Below are positions 15,613 through 24,557 of a stretch of DNA of 33,363 nt, piece by piece. Source of the DNA: Paenibacillus eucommiae (GTDB taxonomy: Bacteria > Bacillota > Bacilli > Paenibacillales > NBRC-103111); NCBI RefSeq assembly GCF_017874215.1, contig NZ_JAGGLB010000060.1:1-33363 (forward strand), in the 5' to 3' direction. Position 1 is the first letter of the stretch; every line of letters starts with the position of its first letter. The notes below the pieces were generated by a model, which was given only the letters and a program-made list of their open reading frames with translations, ran no database searches and was not told the DNA's origin. A program made the translations under genes and the position numbers.

Positions 15613-18087
15613 ATGGATACTAGTTTGAGACTAAGGATAGTGGACAACGGTCAGCCTGTAGCTGCTATAAGGGTGTCCCTGAATGCTGATAATCAGACAC
15701 AGAATGCGGCTGCCAAGCTGGCTGCATATATAAAAAGGTCGACTGGGGCGGAGCTGCCGATTCTGCTTGATGATCCTGCATTTGACCAAACCCAGCCTTC
15801 CAACTGTGAGGTAGAAATCTATGTGGGTGCCGAAGGGCTACCAGCAGGTAGGGGGCAGGCTAATCTGCTTGATGGGATGGATGGAGATGGCTTCGTTATC
15901 CAGCAGAATGCAGCGCGTATTACGATTGCGGGTCCGACCTCATGGGGGACGGAATTTGGAGTTGATGAATTTCTGGAGCGCTATGTGGGTGTACGCTGGC
16001 TGGCGCCAGGAGAAGATTGGGAGGACGTGCCGCATCAAACAGATTTATCGCTGCCTGCCTACGATTTGATTCGTCAGGAGCCTGCCTTTATCTCACGTGA
16101 ATTTGACGCTCATGCCACGAACACACCAGAGCGTGAAGCTTGGGCTCGGAACAACCGGATGCATGGACGCGTCGAATTCAAACATAATTTATTTAATTTG
16201 TTCCCACCCTCAGAATACAAGGATACCCATCCGCAATTTTTTCGGGAGGGAGCCTATCTGGACGGTCATAGCGGCTGGCAGCCCTGTTTTACGGCAGAGG
16301 GCATTGTGCAAGAAGCCGTTAAGAACATTAACGCTTATTTCGATGCTAATCCAGAGGCTACATCTTATTCGCTAGGCTCAAATGATGGCACTGCTGACGG
16401 AAGTGGTTATTGTGAGGATCATCCAAACCATCCGCATTATCCGGACAAAGTCAATTCGGTCGGGTTTACGGACATGTCTAATATTTATTACAACTGGGTG
16501 AATGAGGTATCCAAAGGTGTGTTTGCCAAGCATCCGGATAAATATTTAGGATTATTAGCATATGTAGAGGTTTATGACCCACCGACCCATGTTACATTGG
16601 ATCCACGTGTGATTGTTTATATTACAGATGATCGACTGACTTGGGGAGACCCGGATTTGAAGGCTGCAGGACATGAGTTAACGGAAAGATGGGCAGAAGC
16701 AGCGCAGGGCCTGGCCTACTACGAATATTTATGGGGAACGCCTTATATGGTTCCGAGAGCATACTTCAATATAATGGCAGAGAATTATAAATACGCCAAA
16801 AAAGCAGGGGTTACCACAAATTATGCTGAGATGGTACCGAATTTCGGAGAAGGGCCGAAGCCATGGCTCTCAACCCGATTGCAATGGAACCCGGAGCAGG
16901 ATGTTGAGACTCTGATTAACGAATGGTATGAGCGCGCTGTGGGTGCTGACGCGGCTGCTGATTTGGCAGCTTATTATGAGATATGGAGGGACTTCTGGGA
17001 AAATCGTATGTTCCAAACCAGGTGGTATACCGATTGGGCTCAATCCGATCCACGGATACCCTATTTGAACTTCCTCGACGACAGCTATCTTGAAGCGGTT
17101 ACACAAGTAGATATGGCACAAAGCCGCTGCCTGCTGGAATCGGTTGTTGCGAAAGCTGTTACTGCCAAGCAAAAGAAGCGTGCAGAGGCTTTACTGCGAT
17201 CCTTCGAATACTACGAAGCATCAGTATTAAGCCATACGGTGGAGAAAACAGCTGTTCCTCAGCCAACAGATGAGACGGCAGCGCTCACTCTGGTGCAGAT
17301 CGTCATGGAGAAAATAAGGCTGGCAGAAAAGCGGCGGGATCTAATTGAGGATTTCGCAGACGATCCTTTCCTGCAGCAAGCATTTAGTCCATATTCTGTT
17401 GATAGTAAAACACTTGGTGGGTACACACGGGTTTGGTCGGGTATGACAAAAGCTGAAATGGACGCCATAGTTGCCTGGCTGGAGCAGGGAGATTCTACTG
17501 GAACGGTACATCTGTTTCTCCAGAATCTGTCCATGAATGATCCGGTAGAGGCTGTTCGGAGCTACGCCAATATCTTGTTAAGGAGTGCAGATAGCGAAGC
17601 GAGAAAGCTAATGAACGCTAATCCATCCTTTGAACTGGCAGGAGCTACTGCTGATAGGGCTGATTCATGGAACTTACGGCTTTATGATGGGCTTGAAATG
17701 CAGAGAACCGATGCATTCAAGCGAACTGGCACACACTGTATTAAGGCCAAAGGGATAAAGAGTGGCGGGCTTACTCAGATGGTGCAGGTACAGCCCGGAG
17801 TTCATGTGATGTCTTTGGCGTACTATTCACCTAAGAGTTCGACAGGCAAAGGAACGATTCGGCTGCAAATTGATTTCTGGGATGCGCAAAACAAGCATAT
17901 AGGAACAGTTAGACCTTACTTGGAGACAAAGCGCGTCTCAGATACTACCGGAGAATGGGTCGGCATTTATTGGGCGGGAGAATTTCCTGAAGGAATTGAT
18001 AAAGTGGAAATGAATGCTTTACTGGAGAATTTCAATACTGATCAGGAAGTATACATTGATGATTTCTACCTCAATTGTTTGACATGA
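15613..18087 (+). CDS. DUF4838 domain protein, probable carbohydrate-active enzyme
   Basis: An 824-residue protein without a signal peptide, so probably cytoplasmic. The N-terminal part (about residues 1-150) resembles the alpha-glucuronidase-type N-domain: AAAKLAAYIKRSTGAELPIL, then GDGFVIQ and WGTEFGVDEFLERYVGVRWLAPG. A DUF4838-like central region follows (about 155-520: HNLFNLFPPSEY, LGSNDGT, YLGLLAYVEVYDPP, YYEYLWGTPYMVPRAY). The last ~190 residues look like a beta-sandwich carbohydrate-binding module (SFELAGATADRADSW, VYIDDFYLN). DUF4838 proteins are linked to glycan use, with specificity unknown to me. GGAGAT precedes ATG 15613 by 12 bases, a rather wide spacing. It is translated after the permeases and should process the imported sugar. 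Confidence 0.82.
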   Translation: MDTSLRLRIVDNGQPVAAIRVSLNADNQTQNAAAKLAAYIKRSTGAELPILLDDPAFDQTQPSNCEVEIYVGAEGLPAGRGQANLLDGMDGDGFVIQQNAARITIAGPTSWGTEFGVDEFLERYVGVRWLAPGEDWEDVPHQTDLSLPAYDLIRQEPAFISREFDAHATNTPEREAWARNNRMHGRVEFKHNLFNLFPPSEYKDTHPQFFREGAYLDGHSGWQPCFTAEGIVQEAVKNINAYFDANPEATSYSLGSNDGTADGSGYCEDHPNHPHYPDKVNSVGFTDMSNIYYNWVNEVSKGVFAKHPDKYLGLLAYVEVYDPPTHVTLDPRVIVYITDDRLTWGDPDLKAAGHELTERWAEAAQGLAYYEYLWGTPYMVPRAYFNIMAENYKYAKKAGVTTNYAEMVPNFGEGPKPWLSTRLQWNPEQDVETLINEWYERAVGADAAADLAAYYEIWRDFWENRMFQTRWYTDWAQSDPRIPYLNFLDDSYLEAVTQVDMAQSRCLLESVVAKAVTAKQKKRAEALLRSFEYYEASVLSHTVEKTAVPQPTDETAALTLVQIVMEKIRLAEKRRDLIEDFADDPFLQQAFSPYSVDSKTLGGYTRVWSGMTKAEMDAIVAWLEQGDSTGTVHLFLQNLSMNDPVEAVRSYANILLRSADSEARKLMNANPSFELAGATADRADSWNLRLYDGLEMQRTDAFKRTGTHCIKAKGIKSGGLTQMVQVQPGVHVMSLAYYSPKSSTGKGTIRLQIDFWDAQNKHIGTVRPYLETKRVSDTTGEWVGIYWAGEFPEGIDKVEMNALLENFNTDQEVYIDDFYLNCLT

Positions 18088-18151
18088 ATATATGGATGTC
18101 AGAATTTGAAAATCAGAAATAAATTGGCAGGCGGAGGAAGGGGGAAGTACT

Positions 18152-20218
18152 GTGGGGCATTATGAATTTCAATTGGATCCAATCGTTCCTTTTTTATTTG
18201 TTGCCAGTAAGAAAGAAGAGATGCTCGCAGCCCTTCGCAGATTAAAGCAGGAAGCAGGCATTAAAAAATTTATCCTCGTATTTCCACAGTGGAACGGGGA
18301 GTCGAAGCTGCCTACTGCCGTCCATGCTTTTGAGAAATTCGGTGATCTGATCCAGGAAGTGCGGCAGCATCTGGCCGAAGACGGCATCGAAGTGGGATGG
18401 TGGTGTTCGCCAAGCTTATCTGTAGGACCTCAGCCCTTGAATGAACAGGAGCATCCTTTTCAAAAAATAATAGGCATTGACGGTGCTGCTTCAAGAACAG
18501 CGAATTGCCCATTGGATAAGACATATATAGAGCTATTGAGCGGTTATGTGCAAACGGTTGTGGAGAGGGGCCGTCCTCCATTTGTGTTTTTTGAAGACGA
18601 TTATGAAATCAGCAATCATGATGTAGTGAAGTTTGGCTGCTTCTGTCCATTGCACTTGGGGCGCTTCTCGCAACAAATGGGTTTGAGCAAGGACTTGTCG
18701 AGGGAAGAATTAGAAGCTATTTTTCGTCGTGGCGACGAGCTGTCGGTGGATTACCGCAAAGCTTGGGCAAGGCTAATGAAAGACTCTCTGGTCGAGCTTG
18801 CAAGTGAAGTACGGGCAGCTGTAGATGAGGTTGCACCACAAACAAGACTGGCGCTGTGTCAGCCTGGCTCCTGTGATTTCGATGGAGAGTTGACGGAAGC
18901 TGTTGCCAGAGCTTTTGCTGGAAGCACGAGACCGCTCGTTCGTTTGTTTGGCAGTGACTACAATAGCGATGTGGCGAATAATTTTCCCGGCCTGACCTTT
19001 CATTTCCTGCATTCCAAGCAGACGTTAAGTGGCGATCTGGAGTTGATCCATGAATCGGATCCTTATCCGCATTCCCGCTTCTTCTTCTCAGCGGCCAAGC
19101 TGCGTTCACTCATTACCCTGGCTATGTTCTACGGCCTAGACGGATCGCAAACGTATGTGACGCAATATACGGACGGCCCGCTGGAGGAAGAAGGATATTT
19201 CACGATGGTAGGCCAAAGCAAAGCGTTCTTCTCTGAGTTAAGGCGTTCGGTTGCCGATTTTGAAATGGCAGGTCCGCGGATTTTATACCGCCCGTTTGCC
19301 CATGCTTATCGCCCGATTGCCGGCAATCAAGGTCCGTTTATTGTAGCGCCCGCCTGGGCATCTGTTCTGGGCAGATTCGGGATTCCTTATTCGATAAAAT
19401 CGGAGGAAGGGCCAGTCATGGTCTGTGGAGAGGAAATTCTGGATCTATCCAAAGATGAACTGATGGAGCTATTCAAAGGAGGGGTCTTCCTTGACGGTCT
19501 GGCGGCCTTCTATCTTTGCAAAAACGGATATGGTGATTTGATCGGGGCCGAGGTGACGAATCTGGAAAGCACGCTTAGCGACAGCATTGGCTATGAGCGG
19601 CTTACAGAGCTTACCCCATGGAGGGAGCATACGGCTGGAGAAAGGATGTATTATACGAACTTAACGGTTACGGTTCATCAGGAGTCCAATGTATTTCAGA
19701 TTGTTGGCCTGAACGAATCGACGCAGGTATTATCCGAGTTTGTAGATGAATTTGATCAAGTGGTTGCGCCATCGACCGTTCTCTTTACGAACCGGCTGGG
19801 CGGCCGCGTGGCGATTAACGCCTATAACCTGCAGGCTAATGACTCCGCATCCGTGTATAATTACAAACGTAAGGAGCAGTTTAGAGGGATTATCGAGTGG
19901 CTCGGTGGAACGAATCTGCCCGTTTATGCGGCGGCCAAGCATCCGAATGTTTTTGTCAGTGCCCAGGAGCACAAAGAGTCGGGCGACAAGATGGTTGCGA
20001 TTTTTAATATGAGTCTCGACCCTATGCCGCAGGTAACACTTATGATTGATGTTAAATGGATGAAGAACTATGCATATCGCTTGGATAATGATGGGGTATG
20101 GATGTCTGTTGATATAAATACAACGGAATTCAAAGTAGATAAGTACAAAACTGTGATACCTCACCCATGCTTGACATTGCATCCTTTAATACTTAGATTT
20201 ACAGATCAACAAATTTAA
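18152..20218 (+). CDS. Large unrecognised protein, possibly a TIM-barrel glycoside-hydrolase-like enzyme
   Basis: A 688-residue protein with no signal peptide or membrane helix. I do not recognise the family with certainty. The first ~400 residues alternate strand- and helix-like segments as in a TIM barrel (KKFILVFPQWNG, IEVGWWCSPSL, PFVFFEDDYEI with Glu148, TRLALCQPGSCDFDG, GLTFHFLHSKQ). The C-terminal ~200 residues look beta-rich (FQIVGLNESTQ, KMVAIFNMSLDP, CLTLHPLILRF), resembling the layout of beta-galactosidase-type enzymes. Carboxylates in FFEDDYE are possible catalytic residues, a guess only. It starts at GTG 18152 after GGAGGAAGGGGG and ends the operon before a terminator; it may act on the product of the DUF4838 enzyme. 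Confidence 0.6.
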   Translation: MGHYEFQLDPIVPFLFVASKKEEMLAALRRLKQEAGIKKFILVFPQWNGESKLPTAVHAFEKFGDLIQEVRQHLAEDGIEVGWWCSPSLSVGPQPLNEQEHPFQKIIGIDGAASRTANCPLDKTYIELLSGYVQTVVERGRPPFVFFEDDYEISNHDVVKFGCFCPLHLGRFSQQMGLSKDLSREELEAIFRRGDELSVDYRKAWARLMKDSLVELASEVRAAVDEVAPQTRLALCQPGSCDFDGELTEAVARAFAGSTRPLVRLFGSDYNSDVANNFPGLTFHFLHSKQTLSGDLELIHESDPYPHSRFFFSAAKLRSLITLAMFYGLDGSQTYVTQYTDGPLEEEGYFTMVGQSKAFFSELRRSVADFEMAGPRILYRPFAHAYRPIAGNQGPFIVAPAWASVLGRFGIPYSIKSEEGPVMVCGEEILDLSKDELMELFKGGVFLDGLAAFYLCKNGYGDLIGAEVTNLESTLSDSIGYERLTELTPWREHTAGERMYYTNLTVTVHQESNVFQIVGLNESTQVLSEFVDEFDQVVAPSTVLFTNRLGGRVAINAYNLQANDSASVYNYKRKEQFRGIIEWLGGTNLPVYAAAKHPNVFVSAQEHKESGDKMVAIFNMSLDPMPQVTLMIDVKWMKNYAYRLDNDGVWMSVDINTTEFKVDKYKTVIPHPCLTLHPLILRFTDQQI

Positions 20219-20226
20219 AAATCAAG

Positions 20227-20253
20227 AGAGGCGCCTTCGCGGCCTCTTTTTTT
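20227..20253 (+). terminator. Rho-independent terminator ending the sugar operon
   Basis: AGAGGC (20227-20232) pairs with GCCTCT (20242-20247), with further GC pairing toward the loop, followed by a run of seven T. Confidence 0.82.
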
Positions 20254-20399
20254 GTTTGCTTGCAGGATCCATGCAATGTTTAGGAAACTATATTTCTGTT
20301 TAATACGTCTAAAGAATGTACAGCTTAAAAGAGAGGTCTGTTTTTTTACACTCTGTAGCAGCTTCTCGTTTGTTTAAATAGAGAAATGGAGGAGAGAAA

Positions 20400-21656
20400 A
20401 TGAACAGCTTACGTATATTGAAATTTCCTGTCATCCTGTGTCTCATGTTCATTATTTTAGCCGGATGCCAGAGTCAAGCCAGTACAAGCACACCAGACGC
20501 CGGAGGTGGAAGTCCCTCCCCTACGGCTACAGATAATGGAGCATCCACAACGCCTTCAACAGAGCCTTCGCCTGAACCTACTACGGGACCTTCTGCATCA
20601 CCTTCAACGGGCGCTGGAGCAAGCCCCAATTCCAACACGCCAGCCGATGGCAGCATGGGGAAAGTAACGGCGGTACGCTTAGCTGATGCGCAATCAGGCT
20701 GGGTTGGCGGAGAAGGGTGGATAGCAAGAACGGATGATGGCGGAAAAAAATGGAAGACACAATATAAGGGTAAGGGAACGATCAAGCAGTTGTTTGCGTT
20801 AAACAGTAAAGAGGCTTGGGCTACAATTGATGAAACTCCTGACCAGAATTCAGTAAAGCTTCAATTGCTGAGTACCACAGATGGAGGCAAGAACTGGAAA
20901 GTAGAAGGTAGCGTACCGAATCTAGGATTCCTACATTTCGTTTCGAGCAATGAGGCGTTCAGCGCTAACGCGATGACAAAAGACCGCGGAAAAACATGGA
21001 TCACTATGCCTGTTCCAGATTCTATTATTGGCGATGCTTATTTTCATGATAAAAATAACGGCTGGGCCTTGACTTCGACCAAAGATAAGCTTGAAATTAA
21101 GCGGACCACAGACGGCGGTCAAAAATGGAGCACAGTCATGTCCAGAGATGCAGCTGCAACGCCTAATGGTGCTGTCATTCGTTCAGCAGGCGCCAATGAT
21201 GCCTGGGTAGAAATCATCGGTGATTCAGGGATGTCGCAGACATCGTATTCGCTTTTCCATACTTCTGACGGCGGCAAAAATTGGCAGACCGTAATTGCCA
21301 ATTCAACGGCTGGTGCTGGACCTGCACCTGGTTTTCCACTGGGTTACGATGATGGACCGAAGAATAATGGTTCCAAGCCAGGTACCCTGTATGTAGTCAA
21401 TCCACAAGTTGCTTTTATGGGTGGACAATGTCCCGCTTGCGATGAAGCTAATACTGTCGGCTGGACAAAGGATGACGGGAAAACCTGGACCAATGGGAAG
21501 CAAGCGTTCAAAGGGTACGGCGAGCAAGGACTGGCGATGGCAGATGCCAATCAAGGCTGGTTGATCACAACAGATAATACGGAGCCGTCTGTTATGTATA
21601 CGACTTCCGATGGCGGCCAGCATTGGAATAAAGTGCATACTTTCGATAAGCCTTAA
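20400..21656 (+). CDS. Lipoprotein with seven Asp-box motifs (beta-propeller, Ycf48/BNR-like)
   Basis: A 418-residue surface lipoprotein. The signal peptide ends in LAGC (Cys23), then a Ser/Thr/Pro/Gly-rich linker runs to about residue 85. Seven Asp-box-like motifs of the form T-x-D-x-G-x-x-W follow: RTDDGGKKW, STTDGGKNW, MTKDRGKTW, RTTDGGQKW, HTSDGGKNW, WTKDDGKTW and TTSDGGQHW. That number implies a seven-bladed beta-propeller, like BNR/sialidase-type and Ycf48/HCF136 proteins. Sialidase catalytic residues are not evident, so a binding or scaffold role is more likely. GGAGGAG lies before ATG. It is flanked by terminators, hence monocistronic. Confidence 0.87.
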   Translation: MNSLRILKFPVILCLMFIILAGCQSQASTSTPDAGGGSPSPTATDNGASTTPSTEPSPEPTTGPSASPSTGAGASPNSNTPADGSMGKVTAVRLADAQSGWVGGEGWIARTDDGGKKWKTQYKGKGTIKQLFALNSKEAWATIDETPDQNSVKLQLLSTTDGGKNWKVEGSVPNLGFLHFVSSNEAFSANAMTKDRGKTWITMPVPDSIIGDAYFHDKNNGWALTSTKDKLEIKRTTDGGQKWSTVMSRDAAATPNGAVIRSAGANDAWVEIIGDSGMSQTSYSLFHTSDGGKNWQTVIANSTAGAGPAPGFPLGYDDGPKNNGSKPGTLYVVNPQVAFMGGQCPACDEANTVGWTKDDGKTWTNGKQAFKGYGEQGLAMADANQGWLITTDNTEPSVMYTTSDGGQHWNKVHTFDKP

Positions 21657-21686
21657 AGATAAGTAGATTAATTCATTTGTTTGTCT

Positions 21687-21735
21687 AAAAATAACCCGTC
21701 TCCAGCAGCTAATGCTGGGCGGGTTATTTTGATTT
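21687..21735 (+). terminator. Rho-independent terminator after the propeller lipoprotein gene
   Basis: AAAATAACCCG pairs with CGGGTTATTTT, with a second inner stem CCAGCA/TGCTGG; the T-rich stretch TTTTGATTT follows. Confidence 0.85.
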
Positions 21736-21791
21736 AACTTGTTTTCGGGCTATAATATTTGAAGTATACGTTGGAAGGTGGAGGTGTCGGC

Positions 21792-22136
21792 ATGCAGCTT
21801 ATTAGTCAAACAGAAATACAACGCAGAATTGACCTGTTGAAGGATCAGGATTTATACGTGCATCTTGAGATGACATCGGGCGCTTACGCCGCCCATTTGG
21901 ATAGCACTAAGCATCCAACTGCTACCTTTATCACCAACGCGATCATTCGTTATTCCCACGGATCGATCGCTGGGGTCGGACCATACCGTGTCGGCCTGAA
22001 GACGGAGCAAGGATGGATCTACTCCGAGGGACTGACCCACTACGATGAAACGGAGATGGGCCGGTTGATTATGGCGGGACACGATAGCGCAGGCAAGCTT
22101 GTCGTTGCCTTGCAGCTTAGCCGGGAGCCCTTCTGA
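21792..22136 (+). CDS. yojF: YojF family protein (DUF1806)
   Basis: A 114-residue protein of the YojF/DUF1806 family, recognised from LYVHLEMTSGAYA, FITNAIIRYSHGSIAG, GPYRVGLKTEQGWIYSEGLTHY and the gene order yojF then bshB2, as in Bacillus. Its function is unknown, but it accompanies the bacillithiol deacetylase. ATG 21792 follows GGAGGTG; an in-frame TTG at 21759 lacks a site. The next gene starts 23 bases on, so the two are co-transcribed. Confidence 0.9.
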   Translation: MQLISQTEIQRRIDLLKDQDLYVHLEMTSGAYAAHLDSTKHPTATFITNAIIRYSHGSIAGVGPYRVGLKTEQGWIYSEGLTHYDETEMGRLIMAGHDSAGKLVVALQLSREPF

Positions 22137-22159
22137 TAGAAAAGGAGATGAGTGATAAG

Positions 22160-22825
22160 ATGAGTGATATGGAACGGCAAATTTTGGTTGTGCTCCCGCA
22201 TCCGGATGATGAGGCCTTCGGCGTGTCCGGAACATTGGCCAAGCATTTGCAGAACGGGGCCCAAGTGACCTACGCCTGTCTGACACTGGGGGAAATGGGC
22301 CGGAACATGGGGATTCCGCCGTTTGCCACTCGCGTGACGCTTCCGGAAGTAAGGAAGAAGGAGCTGGAGGAGTCCTGCCGCGCAATTGGCATTCAGGATT
22401 TGCGAATGCTCGGCTTTCACGATAAAACGATCGAATTCGAGGAGCGGGACTTGCTGGAAGGCTGTATCTATGATCTGCTGGCGGAGCTTGAGCCATCTCT
22501 GGTCATTACGTTCTATCCGAGCTATGCCGTCCATCCTGATCATGACGCCTGCGGCGCTGCCGTTGTCCGTGCGGTTGCCAGACTGCCCGAAGGAGCGAGA
22601 CCGCCGGTACACTGCATGGCTTTTGCCAGAAATTATGAGCAAACAATCGGAAAGCCTGATGTCATTGTCGATGTGAGCGATTTTCTGCAGCAGAAGATGG
22701 ACGCCATCAGAGCGCATCGCTCCCAGTTCCAGGCAGCAGAGCTGCTCGGGAACAAGGAGTATACGGATGCGGAAATCCGGGAACGGTTCGGTACGGAACA
22801 GTTCTGGACGTATCGCTTCGACTGA
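22160..22825 (+). CDS. bshB2: Bacillithiol biosynthesis deacetylase BshB2
   Basis: A 221-residue zinc-dependent deacetylase of the LmbE/PIG-L family. The metal-binding motif PHPDDE is near the N-terminus (residues 13-18), and a further metal-ligand segment reads YAVHPDHDACG. In the family this enzyme removes acetate from N-acetylglucosaminyl-malate to give glucosaminyl-malate, the second step of bacillithiol synthesis. Gene order after yojF supports BshB2 rather than BshB1. AAAGGAG (22141-22147) precedes ATG 22160 by 12 bases; ATG 22148, directly after it, and ATG 22169 are alternatives. Terminator at 22842. Confidence 0.92.
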   Translation: MSDMERQILVVLPHPDDEAFGVSGTLAKHLQNGAQVTYACLTLGEMGRNMGIPPFATRVTLPEVRKKELEESCRAIGIQDLRMLGFHDKTIEFEERDLLEGCIYDLLAELEPSLVITFYPSYAVHPDHDACGAAVVRAVARLPEGARPPVHCMAFARNYEQTIGKPDVIVDVSDFLQQKMDAIRAHRSQFQAAELLGNKEYTDAEIRERFGTEQFWTYRFD

Positions 22826-22841
22826 GGTCAGCATGAATGCC

Positions 22842-22889
22842 AAGAAAAGAGGGAAGAGCATGTCGCCTTTCCTCTTTTCTTATTTTTTT
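22842..22889 (+). terminator. Rho-independent terminator after bshB2
   Basis: AAGAAAAGAGG (22842-22852) pairs perfectly with CCTCTTTTCTT (22871-22881), followed by ATTTTTTT. Confidence 0.85.
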
Positions 22890-22998
22890 CGCTTAGCCGC
22901 TCATTCCTGCCACACTGTTGTCAACAAGGATGGTTTATGATTGCTTCATAAGATTCATAAATTACATCAACTTGAACACAGGAAGGAACGGGATTTTA

Positions 22999-24540
22999 AT
23001 GAACCAAGCACTGGACAAAAAGAACAAAATAGGGGTTATCATTGCAGGGCTGCTGCTTGCCATTCTGATGGCCTCGATGGACAACACGATTGTAGCGACA
23101 GCAATGGGAACGATTGTTGGCGAGATTGGCGGTCTTGATAAATTCGTCTGGGCCACATCTGCCTATATGGTAGCGGAGATGGCCGGTATGCCGATATTCG
23201 GCAAGCTGTCCGATATGTATGGACGCAAACGTTTTTTTACATTCGGTATCGTTGTATTTATGATCGGCTCTGCGTTATGTGGGATGGCGGAATCGATTGT
23301 TCAGCTCAGTATGTACAGAGCTATTCAGGGGATCGGCGCAGGCGCCATGGTGTCCATTGCGTTCACGATCATGTTCGATGTTGTTGCACCAGAGAACAGA
23401 GGAAAGATGACAGGAATGTTCGGGGCTTTATTCGGTTTATCGAGTATAGCCGCTCCGCTGCTCGGTGGTTATATTACGGACTATCTTCAATGGGAATGGA
23501 TTTTCTACATAAATTTACCGCTAGGTCTGATTGCTTTCCTCTTGATTGTGTTTTTCTACAAAGAATCGACGGATCATGCCAGGCAAAAAATTGATTTTCT
23601 GGGAGCCTTTCTGCTGGTTGGGGCAATTATATGCCTTATGCTCGGAGTTGAGCTCGGCGGCAAAGAGTACGCATGGGGTTCACCACAAATATTGGGGATG
23701 TTTGCAGGCTTCGTAGTACTTGTCATTTTGCTTGTTTTTGTGGAGAAAAGGGCAGCCGAGCCGATCATTTCATTCCGAATGTTCCGAAACCGGCTGTACA
23801 CCACTAGCAATATGGTTGCGATGCTTAGCGGAGCTACGTTCATGACCGCTTCGATGTTTATACCGATTTATATTCAAGGCGTACTTGGCGGCTCCGCGAC
23901 TAACGCAGGACTTGTACTGCTTCCGATGATGGTGGGTTCCGTAGTAACTGCAACCGTAGGCGGATTCTTGATGTCAAAGCTTCCGTACCGGACGATTCTG
24001 ATTCCAACACTCGTCATTCTGATCGCTGGCATGGCGCTACTGGCTGCTCTGACAATGGAATCACCACGGTTTCTCATCACAGTCTATATGGTTCTGATTG
24101 GACTTGGTATCGGTGCTTCTTTCTCGGTACTCAGCAGTGCAGCCATTCATTCGTTTCCGGCTACACAGCGGGGAGCAGCGACCTCGACGCTGAATTTCAA
24201 CCGGTCACTCGGTATGACGCTTGGCATTACGATATTTGGCATCATTCAGAGCCATTCGCTTACTGATAAGCTAACCAAGGCGTTCGGCAGCGGCGGAGCG
24301 GCGAATATGTCCGTAGATGTCGACTTTAGCGACCCTTACGTGCTGCTGAATCCGGAAATCCGTCAATCTATGGATGGGAAAGCGCTGAGCACGATTACGG
24401 AGGGGCTATCTTCTTCGATCATCGCGACCTTTGCTTGGAGCCTCATCCCGGCAGTTTTGGCGCTGGCTGCGGCGTTCATTATGAGCAGGGAGAAGCTGGA
24501 CCCGGCCTCGGAGGCAGACGGATACGCAGCCTCGCATTAA
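22999..24540 (+). CDS. DHA2 (EmrB/QacA-like) major facilitator drug exporter
   Basis: A 513-residue membrane protein with about 14 helices, an H+-coupled drug exporter. The first helix contains MDNTIVATAMGTIVGEIGG, the DHA2 counterpart of the D1 motif; GKLSDMYGRKRFF is motif A; and YRAIQGIGAGAMVSIAF and GLSSIAAPLLGGYITD are further conserved segments. ATG 22999 follows GGAAGGAACGGGA by a normal distance; an in-frame upstream ATG at 22918 would add 27 untypical residues. The regulator gene begins 17 bases after its stop, so the transporter, WYL regulator and SDR gene are likely one operon. Confidence 0.93.
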   Translation: MNQALDKKNKIGVIIAGLLLAILMASMDNTIVATAMGTIVGEIGGLDKFVWATSAYMVAEMAGMPIFGKLSDMYGRKRFFTFGIVVFMIGSALCGMAESIVQLSMYRAIQGIGAGAMVSIAFTIMFDVVAPENRGKMTGMFGALFGLSSIAAPLLGGYITDYLQWEWIFYINLPLGLIAFLLIVFFYKESTDHARQKIDFLGAFLLVGAIICLMLGVELGGKEYAWGSPQILGMFAGFVVLVILLVFVEKRAAEPIISFRMFRNRLYTTSNMVAMLSGATFMTASMFIPIYIQGVLGGSATNAGLVLLPMMVGSVVTATVGGFLMSKLPYRTILIPTLVILIAGMALLAALTMESPRFLITVYMVLIGLGIGASFSVLSSAAIHSFPATQRGAATSTLNFNRSLGMTLGITIFGIIQSHSLTDKLTKAFGSGGAANMSVDVDFSDPYVLLNPEIRQSMDGKALSTITEGLSSSIIATFAWSLIPAVLALAAAFIMSREKLDPASEADGYAASH

Positions 24541-24557
24541 TTACTGGAGGGACAGAA

